Assembly: GCF_030403775.1 (NCBI RefSeq) | Contig: NZ_JAQMWQ010000012.1 | Coordinates: 81,859 to 145,858, forward strand | DNA: 64,000 bases | Direction: 5' to 3' | Source of the DNA: Paenibacillus sp. BSR1-1 | GTDB taxonomy: Bacteria; Bacillota; Bacilli; Bacillales; Cytobacillaceae | In this document: positions 6,408 through 15,500 of the stretch, piece by piece | How positions within the stretch are numbered: position 1 is the stretch's first letter | How the letters are laid out: every line of letters begins with the position of its first letter | Translations under genes and position numbers: made by a program | The notes under the pieces: generated by a model | What the model was told of the DNA's origin: nothing | The model's input: only the letters and a program-made list of their open reading frames with translations | The model's database searches: none

Positions 6408-7670
6408 TTACTCTTCCACGTAAGGAATCGTTAATGGACCTAATGGTAAAACAGCAATCGACATATTCTCTCCGTAAGTTTGTTTCAATTCCTCTAAAGT
6501 TTGTTCAATATTATGAGTAGGTTTTAGCATGGAACCGATAACTTGTTCATCTGTGAGCATGGAATATACATAAACATCTGCCCAAACTTGTGTCACCGCT
6601 TGTTTCTGAACCTGCCATTGATCGAACATTTTAAAATTCGGATCATTGATTAGATCCAATAAAGCTTGCGGGCTATCAGCAAATTCAAAAATCTTCGAAT
6701 AATTCCCATGACTTGGAAGTCCATCCGAGCATTCAGAAGCGACAATAATCGTTCCGCCTTTTTTAACAATTTTATGTGCTGCACTCATCCCTTTAACGGC
6801 TTGATAAAGATTTTGGTCAAGGGGGTAACCAGAATTGGATGTAATAACGACATCAAATCGATCGTCACACTTGATCATGGCATGTTCTTTTACAAATTCG
6901 CATCCTTTGTCATGGGCTTCATACAATTCACCAGCAAATACAGCTGTGATTTCTTTTTCTCTATTTAATGTAACATTTAACATGAAGTTAGGTTTACACA
7001 TACGATTGATCTCACGAGTCATCTCTTGAACAGGGTTATCTTCCATGTTCCCCCACGTAGAACGAGCATCCCCAATCATTCTTGCATTATGGAAGGTCAT
7101 AATCGTTTCAATACCAGCAATGCCTGGCATAATCCCTTTTGGACCTCCAGAAAATCCTGCAAAAAAGTGAGGTTCGATAAAGCCGGTTACAATGCGAAAA
7201 TCGGCTTCCACATATTCTTTATTTAAATATACATCACAACCAAACTTACTTTTCCCAACATTCACCAATGTTTCTTGATCATGACATTGATTGTTAATAA
7301 TTCTTACATTATCGACAACCCAATCTCCAAGCATTTGAACAAATTCTTCCCTTGTTTGGTCACGATGGGTACCTGTTCCATTTATAATAACAAAATTTTC
7401 GATTGGAACATGATTAAGTTCTTCAATCAGTACAGGTACCATCTTGTGATTGGGTGTTGGTCTCGTAATATCACTGATAACAATTGCCACTTTATCCGTG
7501 GCTTTCACCATTTCTTTTAAAGGTCCAGTGCCAATTGGATTTTTTAATGCTTCTTTTAGGGCTCCAATATCATTTTCTAAACCTGGTAAATGATTAGGCT
7601 CAACAATAAATGCATCTTCAGACACTTCAACTTCAAGTTCATTTTGGCCATATAATAGGTTTGTTTTCAT
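6408..7670 (-). CDS. larA: LarA-family nickel-pincer racemase/epimerase
   Basis: 420 residues, normal LarA length. The residues known in Lactobacillus plantarum LarA are all found at a near-constant offset: D67 and R70 (SDITRPTPNH), H102 (GTGTHR), H168 (EPHFF), K178, which would tether the cofactor (GGPKG), and H194 (FHNARM). LarA enzymes invert 2-hydroxy acids by hydride transfer through a covalently bound Ni-pincer nucleotide. The cluster (CdaR, glycerate kinase, KdgT-like permease, DUF1537 remnant) argues for a sugar acid rather than lactate as substrate. The ATG follows AAAGTGAG. Confidence 0.88.
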   Translation of the reverse strand: MKTNLLYGQNELEVEVSEDAFIVEPNHLPGLENDIGALKEALKNPIGTGPLKEMVKATDKVAIVISDITRPTPNHKMVPVLIEELNHVPIENFVIINGTGTHRDQTREEFVQMLGDWVVDNVRIINNQCHDQETLVNVGKSKFGCDVYLNKEYVEADFRIVTGFIEPHFFAGFSGGPKGIMPGIAGIETIMTFHNARMIGDARSTWGNMEDNPVQEMTREINRMCKPNFMLNVTLNREKEITAVFAGELYEAHDKGCEFVKEHAMIKCDDRFDVVITSNSGYPLDQNLYQAVKGMSAAHKIVKKGGTIIVASECSDGLPSHGNYSKIFEFADSPQALLDLINDPNFKMFDQWQVQKQAVTQVWADVYVYSMLTDEQVIGSMLKPTHNIEQTLEELKQTYGENMSIAVLPLGPLTIPYVEE

Positions 7671-7780
7671 TTTAATCGCTCACTTTCAATTTTTAAAATG
7701 TTCAATAAGTATTTTTGGAAAAAACAATGCCATTTATTTTCCTAAATAATATTATTTTAACTGCAGTCAATTTAATATTA

Positions 7781-7804
7781 GCCCCTGAGAATGCTCTCAG
7801 GGGC
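7781..7804. terminator. intercistronic hairpin between the permease gene and larA
   Basis: GCCCCTGAGA-atgc-TCTCAGGGGC is a perfect 10-bp stem. The T-run is stronger on the + strand than in the leftward direction. Going leftward it may be a partial terminator or RNA-stabilising hairpin after the permease gene. Confidence 0.65.
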
Positions 7805-7833
7805 ATATTTTTCAATTTATTTACCCAGAGAAA

Positions 7834-8802
7834 TTAACTTGCCTGCCGCTCTTGCAGGTTTAATTTTCCTTTCTTCTGAAGCCTGTTTGCGTACCAGGCA
7901 ACCACTATTGGACATAGAATTGCACTTACAATAACACTTGCAGCAACCATTATTGTTGCTGATCCCGCCACTTCAGCATAGGCAGGGTTTGCTGCAGCCA
8001 CAGCAGCTGGAACTCCAGCGGCATTGCCAGCAGTGGTAGCAGCAGATAATCCTGCAATCCCGTTCCCGCCTGTTAAACGGTCTGCAAAGAATAGGGCAGT
8101 CCCAGTAACAACTACGACAGCAACCCCTAGTAAGATACCAGTCAAACCGGAAGCAGCCACTTTTTTGAAATCTAGACCGCACCCAAGACCAAATGCAAAG
8201 AAAGGAATTAGAACAGGACCCGCTTTCCCAAAAAATTCACGAAGATCTTTATCCAAATTACCTACAATCATTCCCAGAACTAATGGAAGTACTGCACCAA
8301 CCATCGCTTGCCAAGGGAAACCAGCAAGACCAGCAGCACCTAAAGTAAGCATTGTAAGAAATGGACCAGATTCAAGAGACATTATAGAGTAAGCACCTGC
8401 ATCCTCAGGCCTACCAAATTGACCCATCAGAGCCATGTACATACCGCCATTCGTGTCATTCATAGCAGCAACAATGGCCAGTACTGACAACCCGCCAAGC
8501 ACCATTCCATTACCCATGAACTGTGCAGCAATAATACCAGCAATTGCAGCCACGCCAATCTTTGTGAATAATAACACGCCGCCTTTTTTCATGATATAAG
8601 GTGTGGCCTTGAAGCTTAATGTTGATCCCATACAGAAAAAGAATACAGCTAAAATTGGGAGAGCGCCCGTCCAAAGGGCACCAGTAAAGGAACCAAAAAA
8701 AGTAGGTGTTCCAGGAAATAGCGTATTTAGTGTTGCACCAATGAGAAGTGGAAATAGCATCATTGAACCGGGAATTCTATCGAGTGTTGCTTTAATTTTC
8801 AT
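7834..8802 (-). CDS. 2-keto-3-deoxygluconate permease family (KdgT) transporter
   Basis: 322 residues, almost all hydrophobic, with about ten membrane helices. It starts with the family signature [20 protein letters not shown] and contains [19 protein letters not shown] and [10 protein letters not shown] as in KdgT proteins. These are proton symporters for 2-keto-3-deoxygluconate and related sugar acids. It lies between glycerate kinase and larA in a CdaR-linked cluster, so the cargo is probably an aldarate/aldonate-type acid. GAGAGGAG lies ten bases before the ATG. Confidence 0.9.
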   Translation of the reverse strand: MKIKATLDRIPGSMMLFPLLIGATLNTLFPGTPTFFGSFTGALWTGALPILAVFFFCMGSTLSFKATPYIMKKGGVLLFTKIGVAAIAGIIAAQFMGNGMVLGGLSVLAIVAAMNDTNGGMYMALMGQFGRPEDAGAYSIMSLESGPFLTMLTLGAAGLAGFPWQAMVGAVLPLVLGMIVGNLDKDLREFFGKAGPVLIPFFAFGLGCGLDFKKVAASGLTGILLGVAVVVVTGTALFFADRLTGGNGIAGLSAATTAGNAAGVPAAVAAANPAYAEVAGSATIMVAASVIVSAILCPIVVAWYANRLQKKGKLNLQERQAS

Positions 8803-8886
8803 AACGGTGTAGCTCCTCTCTAGTAAAAATTAATTTTTATATATTTTAAAAATGGTAGATTATTGTAAAAATATTTGCCGAATTCT

Positions 8887-10044
8887 TTAAACTGTGGGAA
8901 ATTTTATTTTATTTCGTTGATAAAAAAGTGAACGGACTACCTGCTCGGCCACATTTTCTAACAACTCGCCAGCATTTTCCATGGCTTCTTTTAATTCCAT
9001 AGGCTTGTTTATAATACTGTGAACGCTTAAAACTCCATACTGATAAAGTGCTTCTATTCCTTTTCCTACTGAACCAGCCAAAATGACTGTCGGAATATTT
9101 TTCAATAATGCCGCCTGCGCGACTCCCATCGGTGTCTTACCTGAAGCGGTTTGGAAATCTACTTGTCCCTCACCTGTTATGACAAGGTCTGCACCTTCAA
9201 GAGCTGTCTGAAGGCCTGTATATTCTATCACCACATCGATGCCCCTTCTCATTCTTGAAGGAAAAAATGCCTGGAATGCCCCACCAATTCCACCAGCAGC
9301 TCCTGCTCCTGGGGAATCATGGAGATGAACACCTGTTACTTTTTCAACTTCATCTGCCCAATGAGCTAGACAAGCATCTAAAATTGAAACCATCTCAGGA
9401 GTTGCTCCCTTTTGTGGACCGAACACATGTGATGCTCCGTGTGGGCCAATTAAAGGGTTTTCTACATCCGATGCAATAAGAAACTTACAATCAGCTATTC
9501 TTTCGTCAAACTCGCTTAAATCAATAGAATGAATCTTAGCAAGCTCTGCACCACCAGTGGAGATTTTGTTTCCCTTCTCATCTAAAAGTGATAAACCAAG
9601 AGCCTGGAGCATCCCCGCCCCACCATCATTGGTAGCTGAACCGCCCAGTGCTAAAATAAATGACGTAAAACCATCATCTAAAGCCTGTTTAATAAGTTCC
9701 CCAGTTCCAAAGGTAGTTGTATTTAAAGGATTAAGTTCTTCTCGAGGAATTAGTGGGATCCCAGAGGCCTTTGCCATTTCGATGACACAGGTCTTTCCAT
9801 CACCCAATATGCCATATTCAGCTTCAACCTTTTTACCTAAGGGTCCAGTAACAAGTACTGAAATTTTTTGTCCATTAGTGACAGCAACTAAAGTATCTAA
9901 CGTTCCTTCCCCACCATCAGCAACAGGAAGGCATAGAGTGTCGGCATCCGAAAATGCCTTTTGAATGCCTCTTTCTATTGCTCTGGCTGCCTCAAATGCA
10001 CTTAAACTCCCCTTAAATGAGTCAGGGGCTATTACAATCTTCAT
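8887..10044 (-). CDS. glxK: glycerate kinase (GckA/GlxK type, class II)
   Basis: 385 residues, as expected for this family. It begins MKIVIAPDSFKGSLSA and carries PVADGGEGT (residues 42-50) and the phosphate-binding region LGGSATNDGGAGMLQALG (133-150). The enzyme phosphorylates D-glycerate with ATP, probably to 2-phosphoglycerate, the last step of aldarate and glyoxylate catabolism. It is the first gene of the leftward operon, divergent from cdaR. A cre box 15-29 bp upstream of the start suggests CcpA repression. GAAAGGGGAATAAAA precedes the ATG. Confidence 0.93.
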   Translation of the reverse strand: MKIVIAPDSFKGSLSAFEAARAIERGIQKAFSDADTLCLPVADGGEGTLDTLVAVTNGQKISVLVTGPLGKKVEAEYGILGDGKTCVIEMAKASGIPLIPREELNPLNTTTFGTGELIKQALDDGFTSFILALGGSATNDGGAGMLQALGLSLLDEKGNKISTGGAELAKIHSIDLSEFDERIADCKFLIASDVENPLIGPHGASHVFGPQKGATPEMVSILDACLAHWADEVEKVTGVHLHDSPGAGAAGGIGGAFQAFFPSRMRRGIDVVIEYTGLQTALEGADLVITGEGQVDFQTASGKTPMGVAQAALLKNIPTVILAGSVGKGIEALYQYGVLSVHSIINKPMELKEAMENAGELLENVAEQVVRSLFYQRNKIKFPTV

Positions 10045-10058
10045 TTTTATTCCCCTTT

Positions 10059-10073
10059 CGAAAGCGTTTTCAT
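10059..10073 (-). promoter_or_regulatory. cre box upstream of glxK
   Basis: Read leftward, ATGAAAACGCTTTCG fits the CcpA consensus WTGNAANCGNWNNCW except for the last base. It lies in the glxK leader. Confidence 0.65.
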
Positions 10074-10188
10074 TTCTATCCTCATTATACTAATCTTGAT
10101 TATAAGAAGCATCGTGTGTACCATATAAAAAAAGGGACTAATTTTTTGAAATTTTCGTATGTTTTAACTAATTTCTTGGAGGAATAGG

Positions 10189-11295
10189 ATGTTAACGAGA
10201 GAAATTGCCCAAACCATTGTATTAGAAACCTCTCTACGCCTTAATAGAAATATAAACATTATGGATGAAAAAGGGATTATTATAGCCTCCTGTGATCCTT
10301 CTAGGATAGACGATATTCACGAGGGGGCACTTGAAGTTCTAAAAAGCGGTGAAACACTTATTATACCTTTTAATGAAAAAGGTGTTTGGAAAGGAGCCCA
10401 TCCCGGCATCAACCTACCGATTGTTTTTCAGGATAGAATTGTTGGAGTAATTGGCATTACGGGAAATCCCGAAGATATACAGGAATTTAGCGGCATCGTA
10501 AAAATGATTACGGAGCTTATGATAAAAGAAAAATTTATCGCTTCTCAATTGGAATGGAAACTACGAACCAAAGAAATGATTATCGAAGAACTTTTGAAAA
10601 GTTCTCCTTCCTACAGTACTATCGAACGTGGGCTTAACCTAATTGGCTTAAATCTTGAGGCACCATTTATCACACATGTGATTCAAATGATGGATCGCGC
10701 AATCTCAAATCAAACATTAACTTATAAAATAGAAGGAATGATTGGTGAAAAACAATGCCTTGTAGGCTTTATCAATACTAATCGGATGTTTATCGCCTTT
10801 TCCGGATTCACTCAGCAAGAAGCAGACAAAAAGCTGCAAAACATATACGACGAATTGAAAAAGCTGAAGTTAAAATTCCGACTTGCATACAGCACTTCTT
10901 TTAAATCGATGAGTAAGTTTAACCAATCCTATATTGATTGTGACCTTGCCCTTCAAATCAGTGACGAAGCAGAGGATTTTATTTCATTTGCCGACGTGGA
11001 ACCAAAGGCATTAATTTATAAAATAGATCGGGCATGGGGAGAAAGGTTTAACACCAGAATCATGAACAAAACCTTGCTTAAATATGCTGATACTTTAGAA
11101 GCCTTTTTTAAAAATAATTTAAATATCCAGCAAACGGCTGAAGACTTATATCTTCACCGAAACACACTCATTTATCGACTAAGCAAAATAGAACAAGAAA
11201 CGGGCTATGATCCAAAAACGTTTAAAGATGCGTTAACACTACAGCTTGCTCTTTGGACAGATAAAAAGTTAAAAAGCGAGGAGCTTACTAACTAG
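10189..11295 (+). CDS. cdaR: CdaR-family sugar diacid regulator
   Basis: 368 residues. Residues 1-135 match the putative sugar diacid recognition domain (ALEVLKSGETL and GVWKGAHPGINLPIVFQDR are typical). The middle is a GGDEF-like degenerate region. The C-terminus (about 295-355) is a PucR-type helix-turn-helix, with YADTLEAFFKNNLNIQQTAE and LYLHRNTLIYRLSKIE. CdaR proteins activate glycerate, galactarate and glucarate genes in response to diacids. It is divergent from glxK-permease-larA-larE, which it probably controls. TTGGAGGAA precedes the ATG. Confidence 0.92.
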   Translation: MLTREIAQTIVLETSLRLNRNINIMDEKGIIIASCDPSRIDDIHEGALEVLKSGETLIIPFNEKGVWKGAHPGINLPIVFQDRIVGVIGITGNPEDIQEFSGIVKMITELMIKEKFIASQLEWKLRTKEMIIEELLKSSPSYSTIERGLNLIGLNLEAPFITHVIQMMDRAISNQTLTYKIEGMIGEKQCLVGFINTNRMFIAFSGFTQQEADKKLQNIYDELKKLKLKFRLAYSTSFKSMSKFNQSYIDCDLALQISDEAEDFISFADVEPKALIYKIDRAWGERFNTRIMNKTLLKYADTLEAFFKNNLNIQQTAEDLYLHRNTLIYRLSKIEQETGYDPKTFKDALTLQLALWTDKKLKSEELTN

Positions 11296-11692
11296 ATAAA
11301 CACAAACAGGTCAGGTACCGAACTATCGTTTTAAATTCAGTCACTGTAATCGTATTACTTGCAGGTGTTATTAAACTCTTACTCATTTTAGTCCATTCAG
11401 TGCAAAAGAAAAAGGTCTGGAGATATCCTAAAATCAGTTCCAACAAAAGCAAAATCCCAATCATTTTGATTTTGGGATTTTGCTTTGACTATCTATATAT
11501 ACTATTTACCTAATTTTCTATACTTCTAAGGAAAAAGCTGAAGTAATTTCATTCCATGTATGACTGTTCAACATATAAAGTTCATTCTCTCTCCTTTCAT
11601 AAGTCCTTGGAAAATTTCAAACTAATCTTTAAATTATTTAAACCATAAATGGTAAATTTTTATTACATTTTTCAAAATACTAACATACACTT
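11296..11692. other. intergenic region after cdaR
   Basis: It holds a terminator at 11446-11486. A hydrophobic open frame without a start (about 11327-11510, reading NSVTVIVLLAGVIKLLLIL) runs into that terminator and might be a decayed permease end. Nothing else recognised. Confidence 0.4.
11446..11486 (+). terminator. terminator after cdaR
   Basis: AAAGCAAAATCCCAA pairs with TTGGGATTTTGCTTT around a TCATTTTGATT loop. T-rich on both strands. Confidence 0.75.
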
Positions 11693-11723
11693 TTTATAAA
11701 TGAATGAATTATTCATTTATAAA
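11693..11723. promoter_or_regulatory. TetR-type operator: 13-bp inverted repeat
   Basis: TTTATAAATGAAT-gaatt-ATTCATTTATAAA, perfect arms of 13 bp. It lies directly upstream of the SDR ribosome binding site. The TetR gene is the second gene of the operon, the usual arrangement for autoregulation. Confidence 0.65.
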
Positions 11724-11739
11724 GGAGGTCTCTAACGTT

Positions 11740-12639
11740 ATGAGTGAACGAGAATGGAATCTTCAGGATAAATATGTATTGATTACAGGCGCAACAAATG
11801 GAATCGGGCTTGCAGCAGCAAAGGCTATTGCTGCACGTGGAGCAAATATCGGAATTATTGCCAGGAATCAGAGAAGGGCAGAAGAAATTTCTATACAATT
11901 AAAAAAGCAAACGAGTAAACCGATAAAAGTGGATATCTTCATTGCTGATCTTTCCTCTCAAAGTTCCATTCGCCAAGCAGCTGAACAAATACTGGAAAGG
12001 TGCCCACAGATTGATTTATTAGTGAATAATGCCGGAGCTTTATTCGATACCCTTCTGAAGACGGAGGATGGTGTGGAAATGACCTGGGCATTGAACCACT
12101 TGGCACCTTTTCTTCTCACTTCACTTCTATTAAACCGTCTAAAGGAAAGTGATTCAGCTCGGGTGATCAATACCTCATCACATGGGCATAAGATGGTAAA
12201 AAACGGTTTTGATTTTGATAATATCAACGGTGAGGATCTCTATACAGGAGTTAAAAAGTTAATGGGCGGTCCAACACTTCGGTATGCTCAGACCAAGCTT
12301 GCTAATATTTTATTTACTTCTGAATTGGCACAGCGGCTAGAAGGAACAAATATTACCGTTCATTGTTTCGACCCTGGACTCGTTGCCACGAATTTCAATC
12401 AAAACAATGGAAGGATGGCCAAAGCGACAATGGCTGTTATGAAGCTCTTTTCCCGTACACCGGAGGAGGGAGCGGATACATTGGTATGGCTTGCGGAAAT
12501 GAAGGATGTCTCCTGGCTAAACGGCAAATACTGCGCTGACAGACAATTAAAGGAACCGACGGAAGTCGCCGCTGACAGAGAATTGGCCAAAAGGCTTTGG
12601 GAAATAAGCGAGGAACAAGTTGGGGCATCATTGAAATAA
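11740..12639 (+). CDS. short-chain dehydrogenase/reductase (retinol-dehydrogenase-like)
   Basis: 299 residues from the ATG at 11740, which follows AAAGGAGG; an earlier in-frame ATG (11704) lies inside the operator palindrome. Classical SDR motifs: TGATNGIG cofactor site (about 18-25), NNAG (near 98), catalytic Ser in INTSSHG, and Y-x-x-x-K in RYAQTKLAN. The HCFDPGLVATNF stretch fits the RDH11-14/WWOX-like group of SDRs, which reduce varied carbonyls with NADPH. It forms an operon with a TetR regulator 49 bp downstream, suggesting induction by a toxic small molecule. The substrate is unknown. Confidence 0.88.
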   Translation: MSEREWNLQDKYVLITGATNGIGLAAAKAIAARGANIGIIARNQRRAEEISIQLKKQTSKPIKVDIFIADLSSQSSIRQAAEQILERCPQIDLLVNNAGALFDTLLKTEDGVEMTWALNHLAPFLLTSLLLNRLKESDSARVINTSSHGHKMVKNGFDFDNINGEDLYTGVKKLMGGPTLRYAQTKLANILFTSELAQRLEGTNITVHCFDPGLVATNFNQNNGRMAKATMAVMKLFSRTPEEGADTLVWLAEMKDVSWLNGKYCADRQLKEPTEVAADRELAKRLWEISEEQVGASLK

Positions 12640-12688
12640 TTGTTATAGTTTTCATAAAAAAAAACCCTATGGAAGAGGATGAATAAGG

Positions 12689-13282
12689 GTGACACCATTA
12701 AATGATCACCAACTGGACCAGCTCCGTGATGAACGGAAAGAACAAATAAAGAAAGCTGCGCTAAAAGTATTTGCTTGCCGGGGACTGATTGGAACGAAAA
12801 TGAGCATGATTGCTCAGGAAGCGGGCATTAGCCAAGGTCTATCCTATCGATATTACAGTTCCAAAGATGAGCTTTTTATTGCACTTGTTCAGGATGCGAT
12901 GGAAGAAACGGCTAAGGCATTTGCAGCATTCGGGCTCATGAAAGGTTCGCCTTTAGAAAAAATCAAAGAATTTACCATAAATATGCTGGATGAAAGCAAT
13001 CGACATTCCTTTATGCTCATACAGCAGGTGCAAACATCCGATGAAGTGCCTGACAAGGCAAAAAATATTGTCCAGCAATATCCAACCAGTTCTCTTATTG
13101 AACAAATGACCCCCATCTTTAAAGAGGGGCAAGAGAAAGGGGAATTTAGTAAAGGCGATCCTGCTGAACTTTTGATGCTCTATTTCTCCGTCATTTCCGG
13201 TTTGATGCTGCTGCCTCACGGATTAGATGGGGTTAACTTAATTCATCATGTTGATAATTTAATGAAAATATTAAAGGAATGA
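12689..13282 (+). CDS. TetR/AcrR-family transcriptional regulator
   Basis: 197 residues from a GTG start with GAGG ten bases upstream. The N-terminal helix-turn-helix is clear: IKKAALKVFACRGLIGTKM, then IAQEAGISQGLSYRYYSSKDEL (about residues 20-65). The C-terminal ligand domain is of the usual helical type. It is the second gene of the SDR operon and probably represses it through the 13-bp inverted repeat upstream. The ligand is unknown. Confidence 0.9.
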   Translation: MTPLNDHQLDQLRDERKEQIKKAALKVFACRGLIGTKMSMIAQEAGISQGLSYRYYSSKDELFIALVQDAMEETAKAFAAFGLMKGSPLEKIKEFTINMLDESNRHSFMLIQQVQTSDEVPDKAKNIVQQYPTSSLIEQMTPIFKEGQEKGEFSKGDPAELLMLYFSVISGLMLLPHGLDGVNLIHHVDNLMKILKE

Positions 13283-13291
13283 AACAAATTT

Positions 13292-13351
13292 AAGTCACCT
13301 ATCGTCATGGACCCTAACAGGCACTTATGATAGTAGGTGACTTATTTTTTG
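13292..13351 (+). terminator. terminator after tetR
   Basis: AAGTCACCTATC pairs with GATAGTAGGTGACTT (one-base-triplet bulge), followed by ATTTTTT. Confidence 0.75.
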
Positions 13352-13419
13352 AATACACTCCCCGAATAATGTCGATGAATTCGACAAAATGCGTGTGCTG
13401 ATGTTCCTCCTTTGGGAAC

Positions 13420-13456
13420 AAAAATAGACCAATCACCTGTTAGGATGACTGGTCTT
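13420..13456 (-). terminator. terminator at the end of the PTS operon
   Basis: Leftward hairpin AGACCA...TGGTCT with an inner stem, followed by TATTTTTG. It ends the seven-gene operon from 19727. Confidence 0.7.
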
Positions 13457-13491
13457 CGTAGTTATAATATATATTCAATTTTTATTAGATT

Positions 13492-14046
13492 CTATTCAAA
13501 ATCTGCATGCCGTTGAAACATTGATTCTGATGTTTCACCTATTTCATCCATTAAATTCATTATCATTCCATCAAAAGTTAAGAAAGCTAATTGTTCAAAC
13601 GCTGACCCCATTGGCTGAGCAAAGATTGAATCTTCGCGATTATTATCAGTTTTGGTCGTTCCTGGAAGTGCTAAGACAGCATCAGCTAATTTTCCAATGG
13701 TTGAATCTGGTTTCATTGTAACTAGCGCAATACGAACACCGCTTTGCTTTGCCTTTTCAGCTAAACTTTTTAAGCTTCCAGTTTCGCCTGATCCTGAACA
13801 GATAATCAATAGGTCGCCTGGTTTAGAATGTGGTGAACTAATTTCACCAACAACACTGACAGAAAATCCAAGATGCATCAGACGATTGGCAAAAGCTCTA
13901 ATAGCGATCCCTGAACGTCCAGCTCCATTTAAGAAAATATGTTTTGCCGCTTTGATTTCTTCAATGAAGCTTGCAAGATCCTCTGGATTAACTTTTTCAG
14001 CATTAGTAGTTAATTCATTTAAAATTTCCAACGTATAATTTTTCAT
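13492..14046 (-). CDS. SIS-domain sugar isomerase, 6-phospho-3-hexuloisomerase (HxlB)-like
   Basis: 184 residues, one SIS domain. Typical motifs are IFLNGAGRSGIAIRAFANRL (residues 37-56), LIICSGSGETGS (near 80-91) and the C-terminal QRHADFE, much like HxlB (RHANLE ending). HxlB converts 6-phospho-3-hexulose to fructose 6-phosphate. Here it is the last gene of a galactitol-type PTS operon with an SDR and an epimerase-like protein. It may therefore isomerise a ketohexose phosphate made from a hexitol phosphate, not a formaldehyde product. That role is inference. Spacing to the SDR gene is 15 bp. Confidence 0.83.
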   Translation of the reverse strand: MKNYTLEILNELTTNAEKVNPEDLASFIEEIKAAKHIFLNGAGRSGIAIRAFANRLMHLGFSVSVVGEISSPHSKPGDLLIICSGSGETGSLKSLAEKAKQSGVRIALVTMKPDSTIGKLADAVLALPGTTKTDNNREDSIFAQPMGSAFEQLAFLTFDGMIMNLMDEIGETSESMFQRHADFE

Positions 14047-14061
14047 CGTATGGCTCCTATA

Positions 14062-14814
14062 CTAAGCGATTGTTCTGCCACCATCCATTAAGATTGTTTG
14101 TCCTTGAATGTATGAATTAGCTTTATCAGCCAAGAATAGAGTCAAATTTGCAACGTCTTCTATTGTTCCAAAGCGGCGAACAGGAATTTTTTCCAAGACA
14201 GCATTTAAACTTTCTTCTGTTGGATAATTAACTCTCATCATTTCTCCTGAATCAATTAATCGAGGTGCGATTGCATTAACATTGACGCCTTTCGGTCCAA
14301 GTTCTTTCGCCAGTCCACGAATCAAGCCTTCTCCCCCTGCTTTAGAAGCTGGATAAGAAACACCACCACCTGTACCGCTCAAAGCAGAACCAGAACTAAT
14401 ATAGACAATTGACCCTTTATTCGTTAGGAAATCATTGTAGAAAGCTTTCACTGTGTTGAAAAGCCCAGTTAAGTTTATGCTTATGGTTTTACTCCATTCT
14501 TCAAACGAAATGTCATTAACTTTATTAGCAAAAGCTACACCTGCATTTAGAACAAGGATATCAATACGGCCGAATTCTTCAAAGACTTTATCACGAACTC
14601 GTACTAAAGCTTCTGGATCTGATACATCAGCTTGAACAAAAATTGATTTTACAAATTCCTCTGTAATCTCTTTAGCTGTTTCTTCACCTGTTTCAGCATT
14701 ATAATCGACAATTACTGTATTTGCGCCTGCTTCCGCAAATTGTCTAGCAATTCCTTTCCCGATTCCATGTCCTGCTCCTGTAATTAATGCAACTTTTCCT
14801 TCAAAATTCCCCAT
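14062..14814 (-). CDS. short-chain dehydrogenase, probable polyol-phosphate dehydrogenase
   Basis: 250 residues, classical SDR: TGAGHGIG (12-19), NAG (near 92), Ser in ISSGSALSG, YPASK catalytic Tyr/Lys (about 157-161), and a PVRRFGTIEDVANLTLFLAD C-terminal part. Most relatives oxidise alcohols with NAD(P). Set between PTS genes and sugar-phosphate enzymes, it is expected to oxidise the phosphorylated polyol delivered by the PTS. The exact substrate is not readable. It is 22 bp after the epimerase-like gene in the same operon. Confidence 0.85.
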   Translation of the reverse strand: MGNFEGKVALITGAGHGIGKGIARQFAEAGANTVIVDYNAETGEETAKEITEEFVKSIFVQADVSDPEALVRVRDKVFEEFGRIDILVLNAGVAFANKVNDISFEEWSKTISINLTGLFNTVKAFYNDFLTNKGSIVYISSGSALSGTGGGVSYPASKAGGEGLIRGLAKELGPKGVNVNAIAPRLIDSGEMMRVNYPTEESLNAVLEKIPVRRFGTIEDVANLTLFLADKANSYIQGQTILMDGGRTIA

Positions 14815-14836
14815 TTTTATTCCGATCCCTTCTATA

Positions 14837-15478
14837 TTATTTTTCTAGCATTTTAAGATTCTTTAGATGTGCCTTGTTATCAGTAAATAAATAAGATCCA
14901 ATCACAATCATGGAAGCCCCTGCTTCGATACATTTCCTAGCTATATCTTCATCAACGCCGCCATCGACTTCAATTTGAATATCACGATTCCCAATCATTT
15001 CTTTTACCTCTCTGATTCGATCAATCGTTTCTTCAATAAAAGTTTGATTAGGTCTTCCTGGATTAATAGACATTATTAAAATATAATCAACCGTATTAAG
15101 GAGGGGTTTTAATAGCGAGGTGTCCGTTCCCGGATTGATGACGACCCCTGCTTTCCTTCCATGCTGTTTAATTTGATCAATCACAAAGCGAACATGTGGA
15201 GTTGATTCATAGTGAACTGAGATCATTTCAGCGCCCGTCTCTAATACACTAGCTATTTGACGCTCTGGGTATGAAACCATCATATGAACATCTAATTTCA
15301 TTTTCACTTGCTTTTTAATGCTTTTAATCTGTTCTGGACCAAATGCGATATGAGGGACGAAGTTTCCGTCCATCATATCAACATGAAGGGTGTCAAAACC
15401 TTCTTCATACAAACAATCGCATTCTTCTTTTAAATTCATAATATCTGCTGCAAATAACGAAGGTAAGATCTGATTCAT
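14837..15478 (-). CDS. ribulose-phosphate 3-epimerase / allulose-6-phosphate 3-epimerase family protein
   Basis: 213 residues, TIM-barrel. Metal- and substrate-binding motifs of the Rpe/AlsE family are visible: LHVDMMDGNFVPH (31-43), LDVHMMV (62-68), MSINPG (near 139) and VDGGV (near 173). The family epimerises ketose phosphates at C3. In a PTS operon with an SDR and an HxlB-like isomerase, an AlsE-like hexulose-6-phosphate role is more likely than housekeeping Rpe. That is inference from context. It starts 22 bp after the IIC gene. Confidence 0.85.
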   Translation of the reverse strand: MNQILPSLFAADIMNLKEECDCLYEEGFDTLHVDMMDGNFVPHIAFGPEQIKSIKKQVKMKLDVHMMVSYPERQIASVLETGAEMISVHYESTPHVRFVIDQIKQHGRKAGVVINPGTDTSLLKPLLNTVDYILIMSINPGRPNQTFIEETIDRIREVKEMIGNRDIQIEVDGGVDEDIARKCIEAGASMIVIGSYLFTDNKAHLKNLKMLEK

Positions 15479-15500
15479 TACTGTACCTCTTCCCTGTCTA

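Noticed and set aside
11327..11510. Hydrophobic open frame after cdaR
   Set aside because: No start codon or ribosome binding site, and it runs through a clear terminator; at most a decayed permease end.
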